Source of the DNA: Pseudomonas eutrophicaquae
GTDB lineage: Bacteria > Pseudomonadota > Gammaproteobacteria > Pseudomonadales > Pseudomonadaceae
Reading direction: 5' to 3'
DNA length: 64,000 nt
NCBI RefSeq assembly: GCF_023544715.1
Contig: NZ_JAMJEZ010000008.1
Location: forward strand, 62,001-126,000
Shown: one piece after another, positions 9,693 through 21,126 of the stretch
Numbering within the stretch: the stretch's first letter is position 1
Layout of the letters: each line of letters starts with the position of its first letter
Notes under the pieces: model-generated
Databases searched by the model: none
What the model saw: only the letters and a program-made list of their open reading frames with translations
Told to the model about the DNA's origin: nothing
Program-made: the position numbers and the translations under genes

Positions 9693-11588
9693 TTACTTGG
9701 GACGGGTCAGCAGGGCTGGCTTCTCGCTGCGCGGCCGGCGCTCCAGCTCATCGAGCTGCTCGGCCGTCGGCAGGCGATCATTGTTGCGCGAGGGCTTGTG
9801 GACGATCAGCGGCTGGGTCTCGCGCGGCGGACGGGCACTGCCCGGCTCGCGCAGCGGCGCATCGCTCATCAGGCTCGGCGCCGCCTTGCGGCCACGCCCG
9901 CCCTGTCCGCCACCCTGGCGCGCTACAGGCTTGCCGCCCTGCCCGCCATTGCTGCGCGGGGCCGCGTTGGCTGCACCACCCGGACGGCGCGCACCGCCCT
10001 GTCCGCGATTGTTGCGGGCGTTCTGGTAGGGGCTGACGTACTCGACGCTGTTGCCAAAGTTGTCGTACTCATCATCGAGGAACGCCTCCGGGTCCCGATC
10101 AGGGCGGGCCGGCAGCGGCAGCTCACCGGGCGCGCGCTGGATCGCCGCCGGCTGGTTGCGGCGCGGATTTTGTCCGCTGCCCTGAGCGCCCCGGCGGCTG
10201 CGCGCGGCCTCGCCGCCCTGCGCCGACTCGCCCCGTCCGCTGCGCGGCTGGGCCTTATCGCCCTTGGCCGGCTGGCCGCTGCGCGCGGTCTTGGCGGCTT
10301 TTTCACCCTGCTCGGCGCGGCCGGTGCCCTGGCGAGCCGGGCGCTCCTTGCGCTCCTGCGGCAGGTCCTTGCGGCCGTGGCCACGACCCTGGCGCGGCGG
10401 GCGCTCATCGCTGTCGGCCGGGCCGGTTTCCACCACTTGGCTCGGGTCGAAGCCCTGCATGTCGCCCTCGGGGATGCGCTGCTTGGTCAGCCGCTCGATG
10501 GCCTTGAGCAGCTTCTCCTCGTCTGGCGCCACCAGCGAGATCGCCTCGCCGCTGCGCCCGGCGCGGCCGGTACGGCCGATACGGTGCACGTAGTCTTCCT
10601 CGACGTTGGGCAGCTCGTAGTTGACTACATGCGGCAGCTGGTCGATGTCCAGGCCGCGTGCGGCGATATCGGTGGCGACCAGGATGCGCACCGCGTTGGC
10701 CTTGAAGTCAGCCAGCGCCTTGGTGCGCGCGTTCTGGCTCTTGTTGCCGTGGATCGCCGCAGCCGGCAGGCCCTGCTTGGTCAGGTACTCGGCCAAGCGA
10801 TTGGCGCCGTGCTTGGTGCGGGTGAACACCAACACCTGCTCCCAGGCGCCTAGGGTCACCAGGTGAGCGAGCAGGGCGCGCTTCTGGGTGGCACCGATGC
10901 GGAACACCCGCTGCTCGATGCGCTCCACCGTGGTGTTCGGCGGCGTCACCTCGATGCGCTCGGGGTTGTGCAGCAGCTTGCCGGCGAGATCGGTGATGTC
11001 CTTGGAGAAGGTCGCCGAGAACAGCAGGTTCTGCCGCTTGCTCGGCAGTTTGGCCAGCACCTTCTTCACGTCATGGATGAAGCCCATGTCGAGCATGCGG
11101 TCGGCTTCGTCAAGGACGAGGATTTCCACATGGGACAGGTCGATGGCCTTCTGGTTGGCCAGATCGAGCAGGCGGCCGGGACAGGCGACCAGCACATCCA
11201 CGCCCTTGGCCAGCGCCTGGATCTGCGGATTCATGCCGACGCCGCCGAAGATGCAGGCGCTCTTGAACGGCAGGTCGCGAGCGTACAGCTTGAAGCTGTC
11301 ATGCACCTGCGCGGCCAGCTCGCGGGTCGGGGTCAGCACCAGCACGCGCGGCTGCTTGGGGCCGTGGCGTTGTTCGCGGTCGGGATGACCGCCCGGGAAC
11401 AGCAGTTCGAGCACCGGCAGGGCAAAGCCGCCGGTCTTGCCGGTGCCGGTCTGCGCGGCGACCATCAGGTCGCGGCCCTGCAGCACGGCGGGAATGGCGC
11501 GTTGCTGCACCGGGGTGGGTGCACTGTAGCCGGCCGCTTCGACGGCGCTGGCCAGTGCCTCGGAAAGGCCGAGGGAAGTGAAGGACAT
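9693..11588 (-). CDS. rhlE: DEAD-box ATP-dependent RNA helicase RhlE
   Basis: 631-aa RNA helicase. The core (about residues 1-375) has the Q motif PTPVQQRAI, Walker [17 protein letters not shown], the SAT motif and [11 protein letters not shown]. The remaining ~250 residues are a low-complexity basic tail rich in Arg, Gly, Gln and Pro, typical of RhlE proteins that act in RNA decay, ribosome assembly and cold growth. The ATG at 11588 has AGGA at good spacing; the ATG at 11606 has none. In PAO1 rhlE follows mexAB-oprM; here the pump is elsewhere. Confidence 0.93.
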   Translation of the reverse strand: MSFTSLGLSEALASAVEAAGYSAPTPVQQRAIPAVLQGRDLMVAAQTGTGKTGGFALPVLELLFPGGHPDREQRHGPKQPRVLVLTPTRELAAQVHDSFKLYARDLPFKSACIFGGVGMNPQIQALAKGVDVLVACPGRLLDLANQKAIDLSHVEILVLDEADRMLDMGFIHDVKKVLAKLPSKRQNLLFSATFSKDITDLAGKLLHNPERIEVTPPNTTVERIEQRVFRIGATQKRALLAHLVTLGAWEQVLVFTRTKHGANRLAEYLTKQGLPAAAIHGNKSQNARTKALADFKANAVRILVATDIAARGLDIDQLPHVVNYELPNVEEDYVHRIGRTGRAGRSGEAISLVAPDEEKLLKAIERLTKQRIPEGDMQGFDPSQVVETGPADSDERPPRQGRGHGRKDLPQERKERPARQGTGRAEQGEKAAKTARSGQPAKGDKAQPRSGRGESAQGGEAARSRRGAQGSGQNPRRNQPAAIQRAPGELPLPARPDRDPEAFLDDEYDNFGNSVEYVSPYQNARNNRGQGGARRPGGAANAAPRSNGGQGGKPVARQGGGQGGRGRKAAPSLMSDAPLREPGSARPPRETQPLIVHKPSRNNDRLPTAEQLDELERRPRSEKPALLTRPK

Positions 11589-11840
11589 GCGGGGTTCCTG
11601 TGTCATGTCGGCAACCCGCCGACTCGGGGGGGATCATCGGTGATCCCGCGCGCATCATCAGGGCTTCGAACAGGGCGCAGCTGAGAGGCCGCGCCCCCGC
11701 CCGACGGCCAGCGCCCTGCGCCGGGCGGTGGTCTGGACGGAGGTCCGTAGCGTATTGGGCGTGCCGGCGCACTGCGCGGCAGCCCGGGTTCACCGCGCTG
11801 GCGGACCAGTGCGGTGGCAGGCAGGCCCGAAGGCCGAATC

Positions 11841-12686
11841 TCAGCGTGGCAGCTTGAGGTTGTTCCAGATCGCCAGGCTCGGTTCGGCCTGGTTCAGGGT
11901 GTAGAAGTGCAGGCCCGGGGCGCCGCCCTCGAGCAGCCGCTCGCACATTTCGGTGATCACCTGCTCGCCGAACGCCTGGATGCTCTCCAGATCATCGCCG
12001 TAGGCTTCGAGCTGCTTGCGGATCCAGCGCGGAATCTCGGCGCCACAGGCATCGGAGAAGCGTGCCAGCTTGCTGTAATTGGTGATCGGCATGATGCCGG
12101 GGGTGATCGGGATCTCTACGCCCAGCTTGCGCACGCGCTCGACAAAGTAGAAGTAGCAGTCGGCGCTGAAGAAGTACTGGGTGATCGCGCTGTCGGCGCC
12201 GGCGTGGCACTTGCGGGCGAAATTCTGCAGATCATCCTCGAAATGGCGCGCCTGGGGGTGCATTTCCGGATAGGCGGCGACTTCGATGTGGAAGTGATCG
12301 CCCGTTTCGCTGCGGATGAACTCGACCAGCTCGTTGGCATAGCGCAGCTCGCCATGCGCTTGGCCCATGCCCGAGGGCAGGTCGCCGCGCAGGGCGACGA
12401 TGCGGCGGATACCGGCGTCCTTGTAGGTGCTGAGCAGCTGGCGCAACTCGGCCTTGCTGTCGCCGACGCAGGACAGGTGCGGCGCGGTCGGCACCTTCAC
12501 CTCGCCGTCGAGCTGCAGCACGGTGTTCAGGGTGCGATCGCGGGTCGAGCCACCGGCCCCGTAGGTGCAGGAGAAGAAGTCGGGGTTGTAGCTGGCCAGC
12601 TGGCGGGCCACGGCGATCAGTTTTTCGTGCCCGGCTTCGGTCTTGGTCGGGAAGAACTCGAAGCTGTAGCGGCGTTCCTGGGTCAT
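11841..12686 (-). CDS. metF: Methylenetetrahydrofolate reductase
   Basis: 281-aa flavoprotein reducing 5,10-methylene-THF to 5-methyl-THF, the methyl donor for methionine synthases such as MetE, whose gene lies further right. The N terminus YSFEFFPTKTEAG and the barrel motif YGAGGSTRDRT are typical. The start at 12686 has AAGGAA upstream. It is 54 nt downstream of ahcY, so both are probably one transcript of the activated-methyl cycle under the SAH riboswitch. Confidence 0.97.
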   Translation of the reverse strand: MTQERRYSFEFFPTKTEAGHEKLIAVARQLASYNPDFFSCTYGAGGSTRDRTLNTVLQLDGEVKVPTAPHLSCVGDSKAELRQLLSTYKDAGIRRIVALRGDLPSGMGQAHGELRYANELVEFIRSETGDHFHIEVAAYPEMHPQARHFEDDLQNFARKCHAGADSAITQYFFSADCYFYFVERVRKLGVEIPITPGIMPITNYSKLARFSDACGAEIPRWIRKQLEAYGDDLESIQAFGEQVITEMCERLLEGGAPGLHFYTLNQAEPSLAIWNNLKLPR

Positions 12687-12740
12687 TGCGGATTCCTTCG
12701 GCATAAGGAGGGCGGAGCCGCAGCCCCGCCCTCCCGGCGA

Positions 12741-14135
<1,395 letters not shown>

Positions 14136-14160
14136 GAATAACTCCATTCGTGGGTCGAAT

Positions 14161-14276
14161 GGGCGCCGTTGAGTCAGGAACGGCTGCAAACAGCCGTGGC
14201 GACACCCCGTCCGAGCCTGACAGACCCTCGCCGCCGGATGGGGCGGGTCTGCTGCAGCGCCCCTCGAACGGGAGGC
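14161..14276 (-). promoter_or_regulatory. SAH riboswitch in the ahcY leader
   Basis: On the minus strand the leader folds as the SAH riboswitch. P1 is CCCGTTCGAG pairing over 10 bp with CTCGGACGGG. The conserved junction GGGCGCTGCAGC follows the 5' arm, and CAGGCTCGG closes the core. P2 is CAGACCC/GGGTCTG. The 3' segment AACGGCGCCC pairs with GGGCGC in the junction to form the pseudoknot. It ends 25 nt before the ahcY ATG. In this class SAH binding turns expression on. Confidence 0.88.
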
Positions 14277-14306
14277 GGGAGCGGCCAGAGGCCGCAAAGC
14301 GCGTGG

Positions 14307-14335
14307 ATTATAGCCCTGCCAGCGCCAGTGCCCAA
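14307..14335 (-). promoter_or_regulatory. Sigma-70 promoter of ahcY-metF
   Basis: On the minus strand TTGGGC (14330-14335) and TATAAT (14307-14312) are separated by exactly 17 nt. The predicted start falls just upstream of the riboswitch. Confidence 0.75.
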
Positions 14336-14471
14336 GCCTTTGCCGGCAATTGCCGGGCAGACCCGCCCGCGCGACCGATTGACACGGCCTGTTACGCCGG
14401 CAGGACTTGGCCGCCTGCGGTGATCTGCGGATACTGTCGCGCCACGTTCATCCCTCCTGCCGAGATGTGCC

Positions 14472-16880
<2,409 letters not shown>

Positions 16881-16890
16881 GCGCGCCATT

Positions 16891-17035
<145 letters not shown>

Positions 17036-17044
<9 letters not shown>

Positions 17045-17093
17045 TTTGGTCACAGCTTCTCGGTTGGTTGAACTGCTGGTCACAGCTTCTCGA
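17036..17093 (+). repeat. Left-arm integrase site candidates (GGTCACAG repeats)
   Basis: Three direct copies of GGTCACAGCT begin at 17036, 17048 and 17078; the last two extend as GGTCACAGCTTCTCG. The same sequence occurs three times at the other end of the element next to the integrase gene. Position and orientation fit arm-type sites of a tyrosine recombinase. Confidence 0.55.
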
Positions 17094-17160
17094 CCTCGAC
17101 CAGCCCCTCGACCAACACCAGCACGACAGCCGCCTCGACGCCGACCAAGGTGTGACGCTG

Positions 17161-17183
17161 CTACTACGAAAATTTCGTAGTAG
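17161..17183. promoter_or_regulatory. 23-bp palindrome with TACGA-n5-TCGTA core
   Basis: Perfect inverted repeat centred at 17172 with core TACGAAAATTTCGTA. It lies 54 nt beyond the 3' end of the 107-aa gene. A related palindrome, TACGATTTTCGTA, lies on the other side of that gene. Confidence 0.5.
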
Positions 17184-17236
17184 TCCGGGCGGCGCAGCGC
17201 CAGGACTTCCACCACTGGTGGATGTTCCCCAGCAGG

Positions 17237-17560
17237 TCACAGCCCCAACTGCTCGACGATCTCCTCCGGCCCGGCACCACGTCGCAGCAGTCGGCGCGCA
17301 GCAGTGACCAGCCGCTCGACGGCGCGGGCCTCGGCGCGATCTGCCAGGGTCACAGCATGGCGGGCTATCGCCTTGGCGATCAGCGCCGGGTTGGTGTCAG
17401 GCGCCAGCATGGCCAGCGCCTCCCGGCTGGCCTGTGCCACGGTCTGCTGCTCGATGCGCTCCCCCTCTGCGGCGGCGGCTCGGGCGATCCGGGCAGCCAG
17501 CGCCAAGGGGATCGGCTCGGGCTGGCGCTCGGGCAGGTAGTCGCGGCGGATGATGCTCAT
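17237..17560 (-). CDS. Element protein of unknown function, MSII-RDYL family (long form)
   Basis: 107 aa beginning MSIIRRDYLPERQPEPIPL and ending RRGAGPEEIVEQLGL. It is predicted all-helical, Ala/Arg-rich, with no membrane segment. The start at 17560 has AGAGAGG upstream and matches the start of the 67-aa protein at 18145-18348, with which it shares both ends; this copy has about 40 extra middle residues. I recognise no family. It is the last gene before the left attachment site and is flanked by two related palindromes. A DNA-binding or replication-accessory role is possible but unsupported. Confidence 0.65.
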   Translation of the reverse strand: MSIIRRDYLPERQPEPIPLALAARIARAAAAEGERIEQQTVAQASREALAMLAPDTNPALIAKAIARHAVTLADRAEARAVERLVTAARRLLRRGAGPEEIVEQLGL

Positions 17561-17976
17561 GGGCTGGCCTCTCTGGCGGTTGGTGTTGGTGCCGGTTACT
17601 GCAACGGTGATGTAACGGCACTGAGCGTTACCAGGCGCGGGGTGATCCCGCCACCTACCCGCTGGCAATGTACGATTTTCGTACTTTAAAACCCCGAATT
17701 CCGGGTATTTACGGAAGCCCTCGCGCGCACGCGCGCGCACAACGGGAAATTTCCGGGTTTGCGATGAAAGAAAGGGGACGGGGCGGTATTGCTGCGGGGA
17801 CCCTCAGACTTTTGCACCGCCCTCCCGCCTCGAAAAAACGCGGCGGGTCCTTCCCAGCGTAATCCGCTCCCGCTGGGGGGCGGGTGATCCAGCCGCCAGC
17901 GGCGGGCAGATGGCCGTGACCTGCTGGCGTCCGTCTGCTGGGCTATGCTCCAGATCCACCAAGGGAGGCACTGAAC
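17561..17976. other. Gene-poor stretch with inverted repeats
   Basis: No convincing gene. It contains GTAACG/CGTTAC (17612-17631), the palindrome at 17670-17684, an AT-richer patch (17665-17720) and an alternating CG/CA run (17721-17740). A 64-codon frame on plus from 17668 starts inside the palindrome and has no ribosome site. The stretch probably holds the promoters of the flanking divergent genes. Confidence 0.5.
17670..17684. promoter_or_regulatory. Palindrome GTACGATTTTCGTAC
   Basis: 15-bp inverted repeat about 110 bp upstream of the 107-aa gene start. It shares TACGA/TCGTA half-sites with the palindrome at 17161-17183, suggesting one protein binds both. Confidence 0.5.
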
Positions 17977-18126
17977 ATGGATGTGATGTGGGAACTTGCC
18001 ATAGTGGCGCTGGCGCAGGGATTCATTGTGGCGATGGGGGCCGGGCTTGGCCTGCTGCTGGTCGGGCCGCTGCTGCTGCGGGTGCTCGATGCGTTGGCGG
18101 CTTGGCGGCTGCGGCGGATGAAGTAA
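17977..18126 (+). CDS. Small single-pass membrane protein (49 aa)
   Basis: ATG at 17977 is preceded by the strong ribosome site AAGGGAGG at 8-9 nt. The product begins MDVMWELAIVALAQGFI, has one hydrophobic helix (about residues 6-40, Gly/Leu-rich) and ends in the basic tail AAWRLRRMK. It is the only element gene read rightward in this part. Unknown family; the strong ribosome site and the helix-plus-basic-tail design support a real gene. Confidence 0.6.
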   Translation: MDVMWELAIVALAQGFIVAMGAGLGLLLVGPLLLRVLDALAAWRLRRMK

Positions 18127-18144
18127 GTGCCAGCGGGCTGGCCG

Positions 18145-18348
18145 TCACAGCCCCAGCTGCCAGCGGACTTGCTCGATGGTCTGGCCGACTCGCAGGTGGC
18201 GGCGGGCCGCGTGGATCATTTCATCTAGCGCCTTGTCCTCGAACTCCTCCGCCATCGTGGCAGCCTTGCGGGCGATCAGCAGCGCCAGCTCAGGCGGGAA
18301 CTCCACCGGCTTGACCGGCTCTAGGTAGTCGCGTTCGATGATTGACAT
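18145..18348 (-). CDS. Element protein of unknown function, MSII-RDYL family (short form)
   Basis: 67 aa, beginning MSIIERDYLEPVKPVEFPP and ending GQTIEQVRWQLGL. Shares with the 107-aa protein at 17237 the N-terminal MSII-RDYL block, an IAR-AA helix, an AARR-LR segment and the terminal QLGL, so the two are paralogues. Soluble, helical and acidic in the middle. It converges on the 49-aa membrane gene with 18 nt between stops. Function unknown. Confidence 0.65.
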   Translation of the reverse strand: MSIIERDYLEPVKPVEFPPELALLIARKAATMAEEFEDKALDEMIHAARRHLRVGQTIEQVRWQLGL

Positions 18349-18679
18349 GGTGTCGGCCTCGCTGCTGGTCGGATGCCGCCATTATCCCATGGCGTAGAAG
18401 ATCAGCAGCGGGCGCGCTGGCGCTCGGGCATAGGATGGGCTAGGGGTCGATGGCTTCCGCGCCTCTAGCGGCCTCTGCGGGCCTGCTGGCGGGGCTTTGC
18501 GGGTGATCCGGCACTGGAACCACGGGCGCGGCGATTGGCTCGCATATAGCGAAAGGTCGAGGTCGCACTTACCCGCGCGGGGTGGTGGTGGTTCCCAGTA
18601 CCTTGACCGGGGGTGGACTCGACGGCCAGCTCGACGCCGGCCTCGACGGTGGTGTGCAGCCATCCGTGGCAGCGGTGGA
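18349..18679. other. 331-bp stretch without a supportable gene
   Basis: Frames here lack ribosome sites. One minus-strand frame just after the 257-aa gene reads VEAGVELAVES, which resembles the start region of that gene (EAGVEMAV) and could be a decayed duplicate. Otherwise I see nothing. Confidence 0.4.
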
Positions 18680-19453
18680 TCAGTCCATTGGTGTGTTGTC
18701 ATACCGCTGGCGCAGATCAGCACCAGCGGCGCAGTAGCGGCCCGTGGCGGCATGGCAGGCGCGGCAGGTCATCAGGTGGCTGGTGTATGCCGCATCAGCT
18801 TCTTGCCAGGCTGCAGACGCCGTTGCGGCGGTGCGGGTGAACCGCTGCGGCTCGACCTCCTCCTCGACGATGCGCTCGACCGGCTGCTCGACCGGCTGCG
18901 GGCGGTTGATCCATGCCGGGCTGCTGCGGATCGTGTCGGCGACCTGACTCGCATCAGTACCGGCCAGCCCGGCAAGGTCGTGCTGCTCCAGATGCCCGCC
19001 TTCCAGCAGCTCGGCAGGCCGGGTGCCGAGCAGACGGGCGACACGGGCAAGCCAGACGCTCGACGGTGGCGGCGGTGATGCAGGCGCAGCGAGGGTGCCA
19101 GCCAGCGCCTTGACGATCTCCTCCTCAGCGAGCAGACGCTCGACACCAGGAACGGCCACCGGCTCGACGCGCGCAGCAGCCACGCCGAAAACCGGGCGAT
19201 CCGCTCCAGTGATGCCGCACTGGATAACCTCGCCGCTATCCTGCAGCAGCAACCACAGCCAGGTGCTCGACGGCATCGGATCGTTGGCGGCGGCGACCAG
19301 CAGCTCGACCAGCTCGACCTTGTGCGCAGTCAGATCAGCGAGCAGGTCGGCGGACGGCTGGCGCTCGGCACGCAACAGCAGCCGCCCATCCTGCCCGACC
19401 GCCATCTCGACGCCGGCCTCGGTAGCGCGGCGGATCAGCTCGGCGGCGGTCAT
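18680..19453 (-). CDS. Element protein with TubC_N-like N terminus and Cys-rich tail
   Basis: 257 aa. Residues 1-50 (MTAAELIRRATEAGVEMAVG to VELVELL) resemble the TubC_N/docking-like helical domain found in some element and primase-linked proteins. The middle is Pro/Glu-rich. The tail carries HLMTCRACHAATGRYCAAG, a Cys/His cluster that could bind zinc. The ATG at 19453 overlaps the stop of the DUF3987 gene as ATGA, so it is the last gene of the replication operon. A replication-accessory role is inferred from context only. Confidence 0.65.
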   Translation of the reverse strand: MTAAELIRRATEAGVEMAVGQDGRLLLRAERQPSADLLADLTAHKVELVELLVAAANDPMPSSTWLWLLLQDSGEVIQCGITGADRPVFGVAAARVEPVAVPGVERLLAEEEIVKALAGTLAAPASPPPPSSVWLARVARLLGTRPAELLEGGHLEQHDLAGLAGTDASQVADTIRSSPAWINRPQPVEQPVERIVEEEVEPQRFTRTAATASAAWQEADAAYTSHLMTCRACHAATGRYCAAGADLRQRYDNTPMD

Positions 19454-21126
19454 AGCGACAGCTCCCACTGCTCATCGGCATCTGCGGACGCCGGGGGCTG
19501 CGGATTCTGCGGATTCTGCGGAAGGCCGCGTGGTTGCTGGGTTTCAGCTTGCGGAAGGTTTGCGGAAGTTTGCGGAAGCTCTGCGGAAGCCGGACGGGCT
19601 GCGGGGGTGATCCGCGCAACTTCCGCAACTTTCCGCAAATCTTCCGCAATCGCAAAGCCGCGTGGCTGCTGGGTTTCCGCAGAATCCGCAGCTTCCGCAA
19701 GGGGGTTGAGCCTGAATTGCTTGCCGTCGCTGCTCAGAAGGTGGTGATGCCGCACCAGGACAGCGAGAACCCGGTCGCGCACCTTGGCCGAACGCATCGC
19801 AGCCGGCCCCGACTTGCCCAGGTCATTGGCGTGGAACTCCCCCCACTTCTTCACGCGCTTCTGGTCGCGCAGCCAGGCCATAAGCTCGACGGCCTTCTGC
19901 AGATCAGGATCAACCGCGCCGGCATCGGTGTAGCGCAGCCATTCGCTCAGGGAGTAGCGCGCCAGGGCGCACGCGCGGCGCATGCAATCGCCGTCGATAT
20001 GCTCGATACCCTCGAAGCAGCCCAGCACGGCAGCCAGGCGCAACGCCTGCTCGGCTCCTCGACGGGCAAACGGTTTCAGGCCGGAGAACTTGCCGAGCGG
20101 CCCGAGGTCGCTTTCGATCTCGTTGCGGAAGCTCACCCATGCCTGCTTTGCCTCTGCATCAGGCATCAGCACGGGCGGCGCGACCTCGCCGGTTTCCGGG
20201 TCGATATGCTCCGGGCTGGCGGCGATCTCTTTGCAGCGCGACCAGTACGCTTGCAGACGCGGGTCGGCATAGGCGCTGCGCTCCAGTGACTCGACGGTGA
20301 TGAAGCAGGTTCCCGCCAGGCTATCCGGTGCGGCGAGCAGGAAGCGCGCCAGGAAGCCTTGCCCGATCAGCAGTGGATTGCTCAACGTCTCGGCAACGGC
20401 TACCGGCTGCGCCAGCAGGTGAATGCTCAAGCGGCGGTTGTAGGCCACGCCTGAGCCTTCCGCGTTGCCCTTGGAGCGGGTGCGCTCGAAGTGGCCATCG
20501 TCAAAGCCCTTGGTCAGCCCTCCGAGTGTCGCGCCCACGGTGTCAGACTTGAGCGAGTGACCGCCTAGCATCTGCCCGCCTTCGTCCGTGTCCCAGCTCG
20601 CCGCCGGCATGCCTCGGATGAAGTCGCCGGCCAGCGGCTCGAAAGTCGCATCGCTGTATTGGGTCTTGGGATCGGGCGGCAGCGGATGGGCGGCCAGGAA
20701 CTCCTCACGCGCCTTGCCCTTCAGCCCGGCAGCCATTGCCTCGACCTCCGCGCAGGCTTGGCGCCAGCGGGTGCGCGCCTCCTTTTCCGCTTCGTCGATT
20801 GTCTTGAAGGCCAGCTTCCGCGCGCTCGACTTGCCTTCCCCAGAGCCGAACAGCGACAGCATGAACAGCGAGCAGGACGCACCTCCCGTCCTGCCCATCG
20901 GGTGCCATGCGTTGACGCGGGTCTGCGCCAGGTGGGTGACTGCGCCGACAACGCACTGCCCAGCGATGGCGGCAGGCACCATTGCGTGCTCGACGATGGC
21001 CTCGACTGCGCGGCGCATTTCGTAGGTCAGGGCGTCTACCGGGTAGGGTGTCGGCGGCGCGGTGTCCGGCAGCAACGGTTGCGGTGCCGGCCCGGTCTGA
21101 ATCTCAGTCATCAGTGGCGCAGTCAT
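19450..21126 (-). CDS. DUF3987-type ATPase/helicase-like protein
   Basis: 558 aa. The N-terminal half has a P-loop, LFGSGEGKSSARK (about residues 88-100), then SWDTDEGGQML, in the arrangement of DUF3987/YfjI proteins that accompany Toprim primases in phages and satellites. The last ~90 residues are low-complexity and contain AETQQPRG twice. That part is encoded over the TTCCGCA array at 19499-19699. The ATG at 21126 overlaps the Toprim gene stop (ATGA). Likely an ATP-driven replication protein of the element; actual helicase activity is inferred. Confidence 0.8.
   Translation of the reverse strand: MTAPLMTEIQTGPAPQPLLPDTAPPTPYPVDALTYEMRRAVEAIVEHAMVPAAIAGQCVVGAVTHLAQTRVNAWHPMGRTGGASCSLFMLSLFGSGEGKSSARKLAFKTIDEAEKEARTRWRQACAEVEAMAAGLKGKAREEFLAAHPLPPDPKTQYSDATFEPLAGDFIRGMPAASWDTDEGGQMLGGHSLKSDTVGATLGGLTKGFDDGHFERTRSKGNAEGSGVAYNRRLSIHLLAQPVAVAETLSNPLLIGQGFLARFLLAAPDSLAGTCFITVESLERSAYADPRLQAYWSRCKEIAASPEHIDPETGEVAPPVLMPDAEAKQAWVSFRNEIESDLGPLGKFSGLKPFARRGAEQALRLAAVLGCFEGIEHIDGDCMRRACALARYSLSEWLRYTDAGAVDPDLQKAVELMAWLRDQKRVKKWGEFHANDLGKSGPAAMRSAKVRDRVLAVLVRHHHLLSSDGKQFRLNPLAEAADSAETQQPRGFAIAEDLRKVAEVARITPAARPASAELPQTSANLPQAETQQPRGLPQNPQNPQPPASADADEQWELSL
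19499..19699. repeat. Iteron-like array of TTCCGCA in two opposed blocks
   Basis: On the plus strand TGCGGAA starts at 19517, 19550, 19561, 19571 and 19582, with TGCGGAT at 19499 and 19508. In the opposite orientation TTCCGCA starts at 19621, 19631, 19642, 19675 and 19693, with ATCCGCA at 19684. Spacings are 9-9-33-11-10-11 on the left and 10-11-33-9-9 on the right, a mirror pattern about 19604. A direct repeat containing CTGGGTTT sits in each 33-nt gap. Replication-origin iterons are the leading idea. Confidence 0.7.

Noticed and set aside
17668-17862. A 64-codon plus frame starting near the palindrome at 17670
   Set aside because: It starts inside the palindrome without a ribosome site and the sequence is low-complexity and basic.
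19499-19699. CRISPR-like array
   Set aside because: The repeats are 7 bp, occur in both orientations and have 2-4 nt gaps in most cases; no 25-40 bp repeat-spacer pattern and no cas genes.
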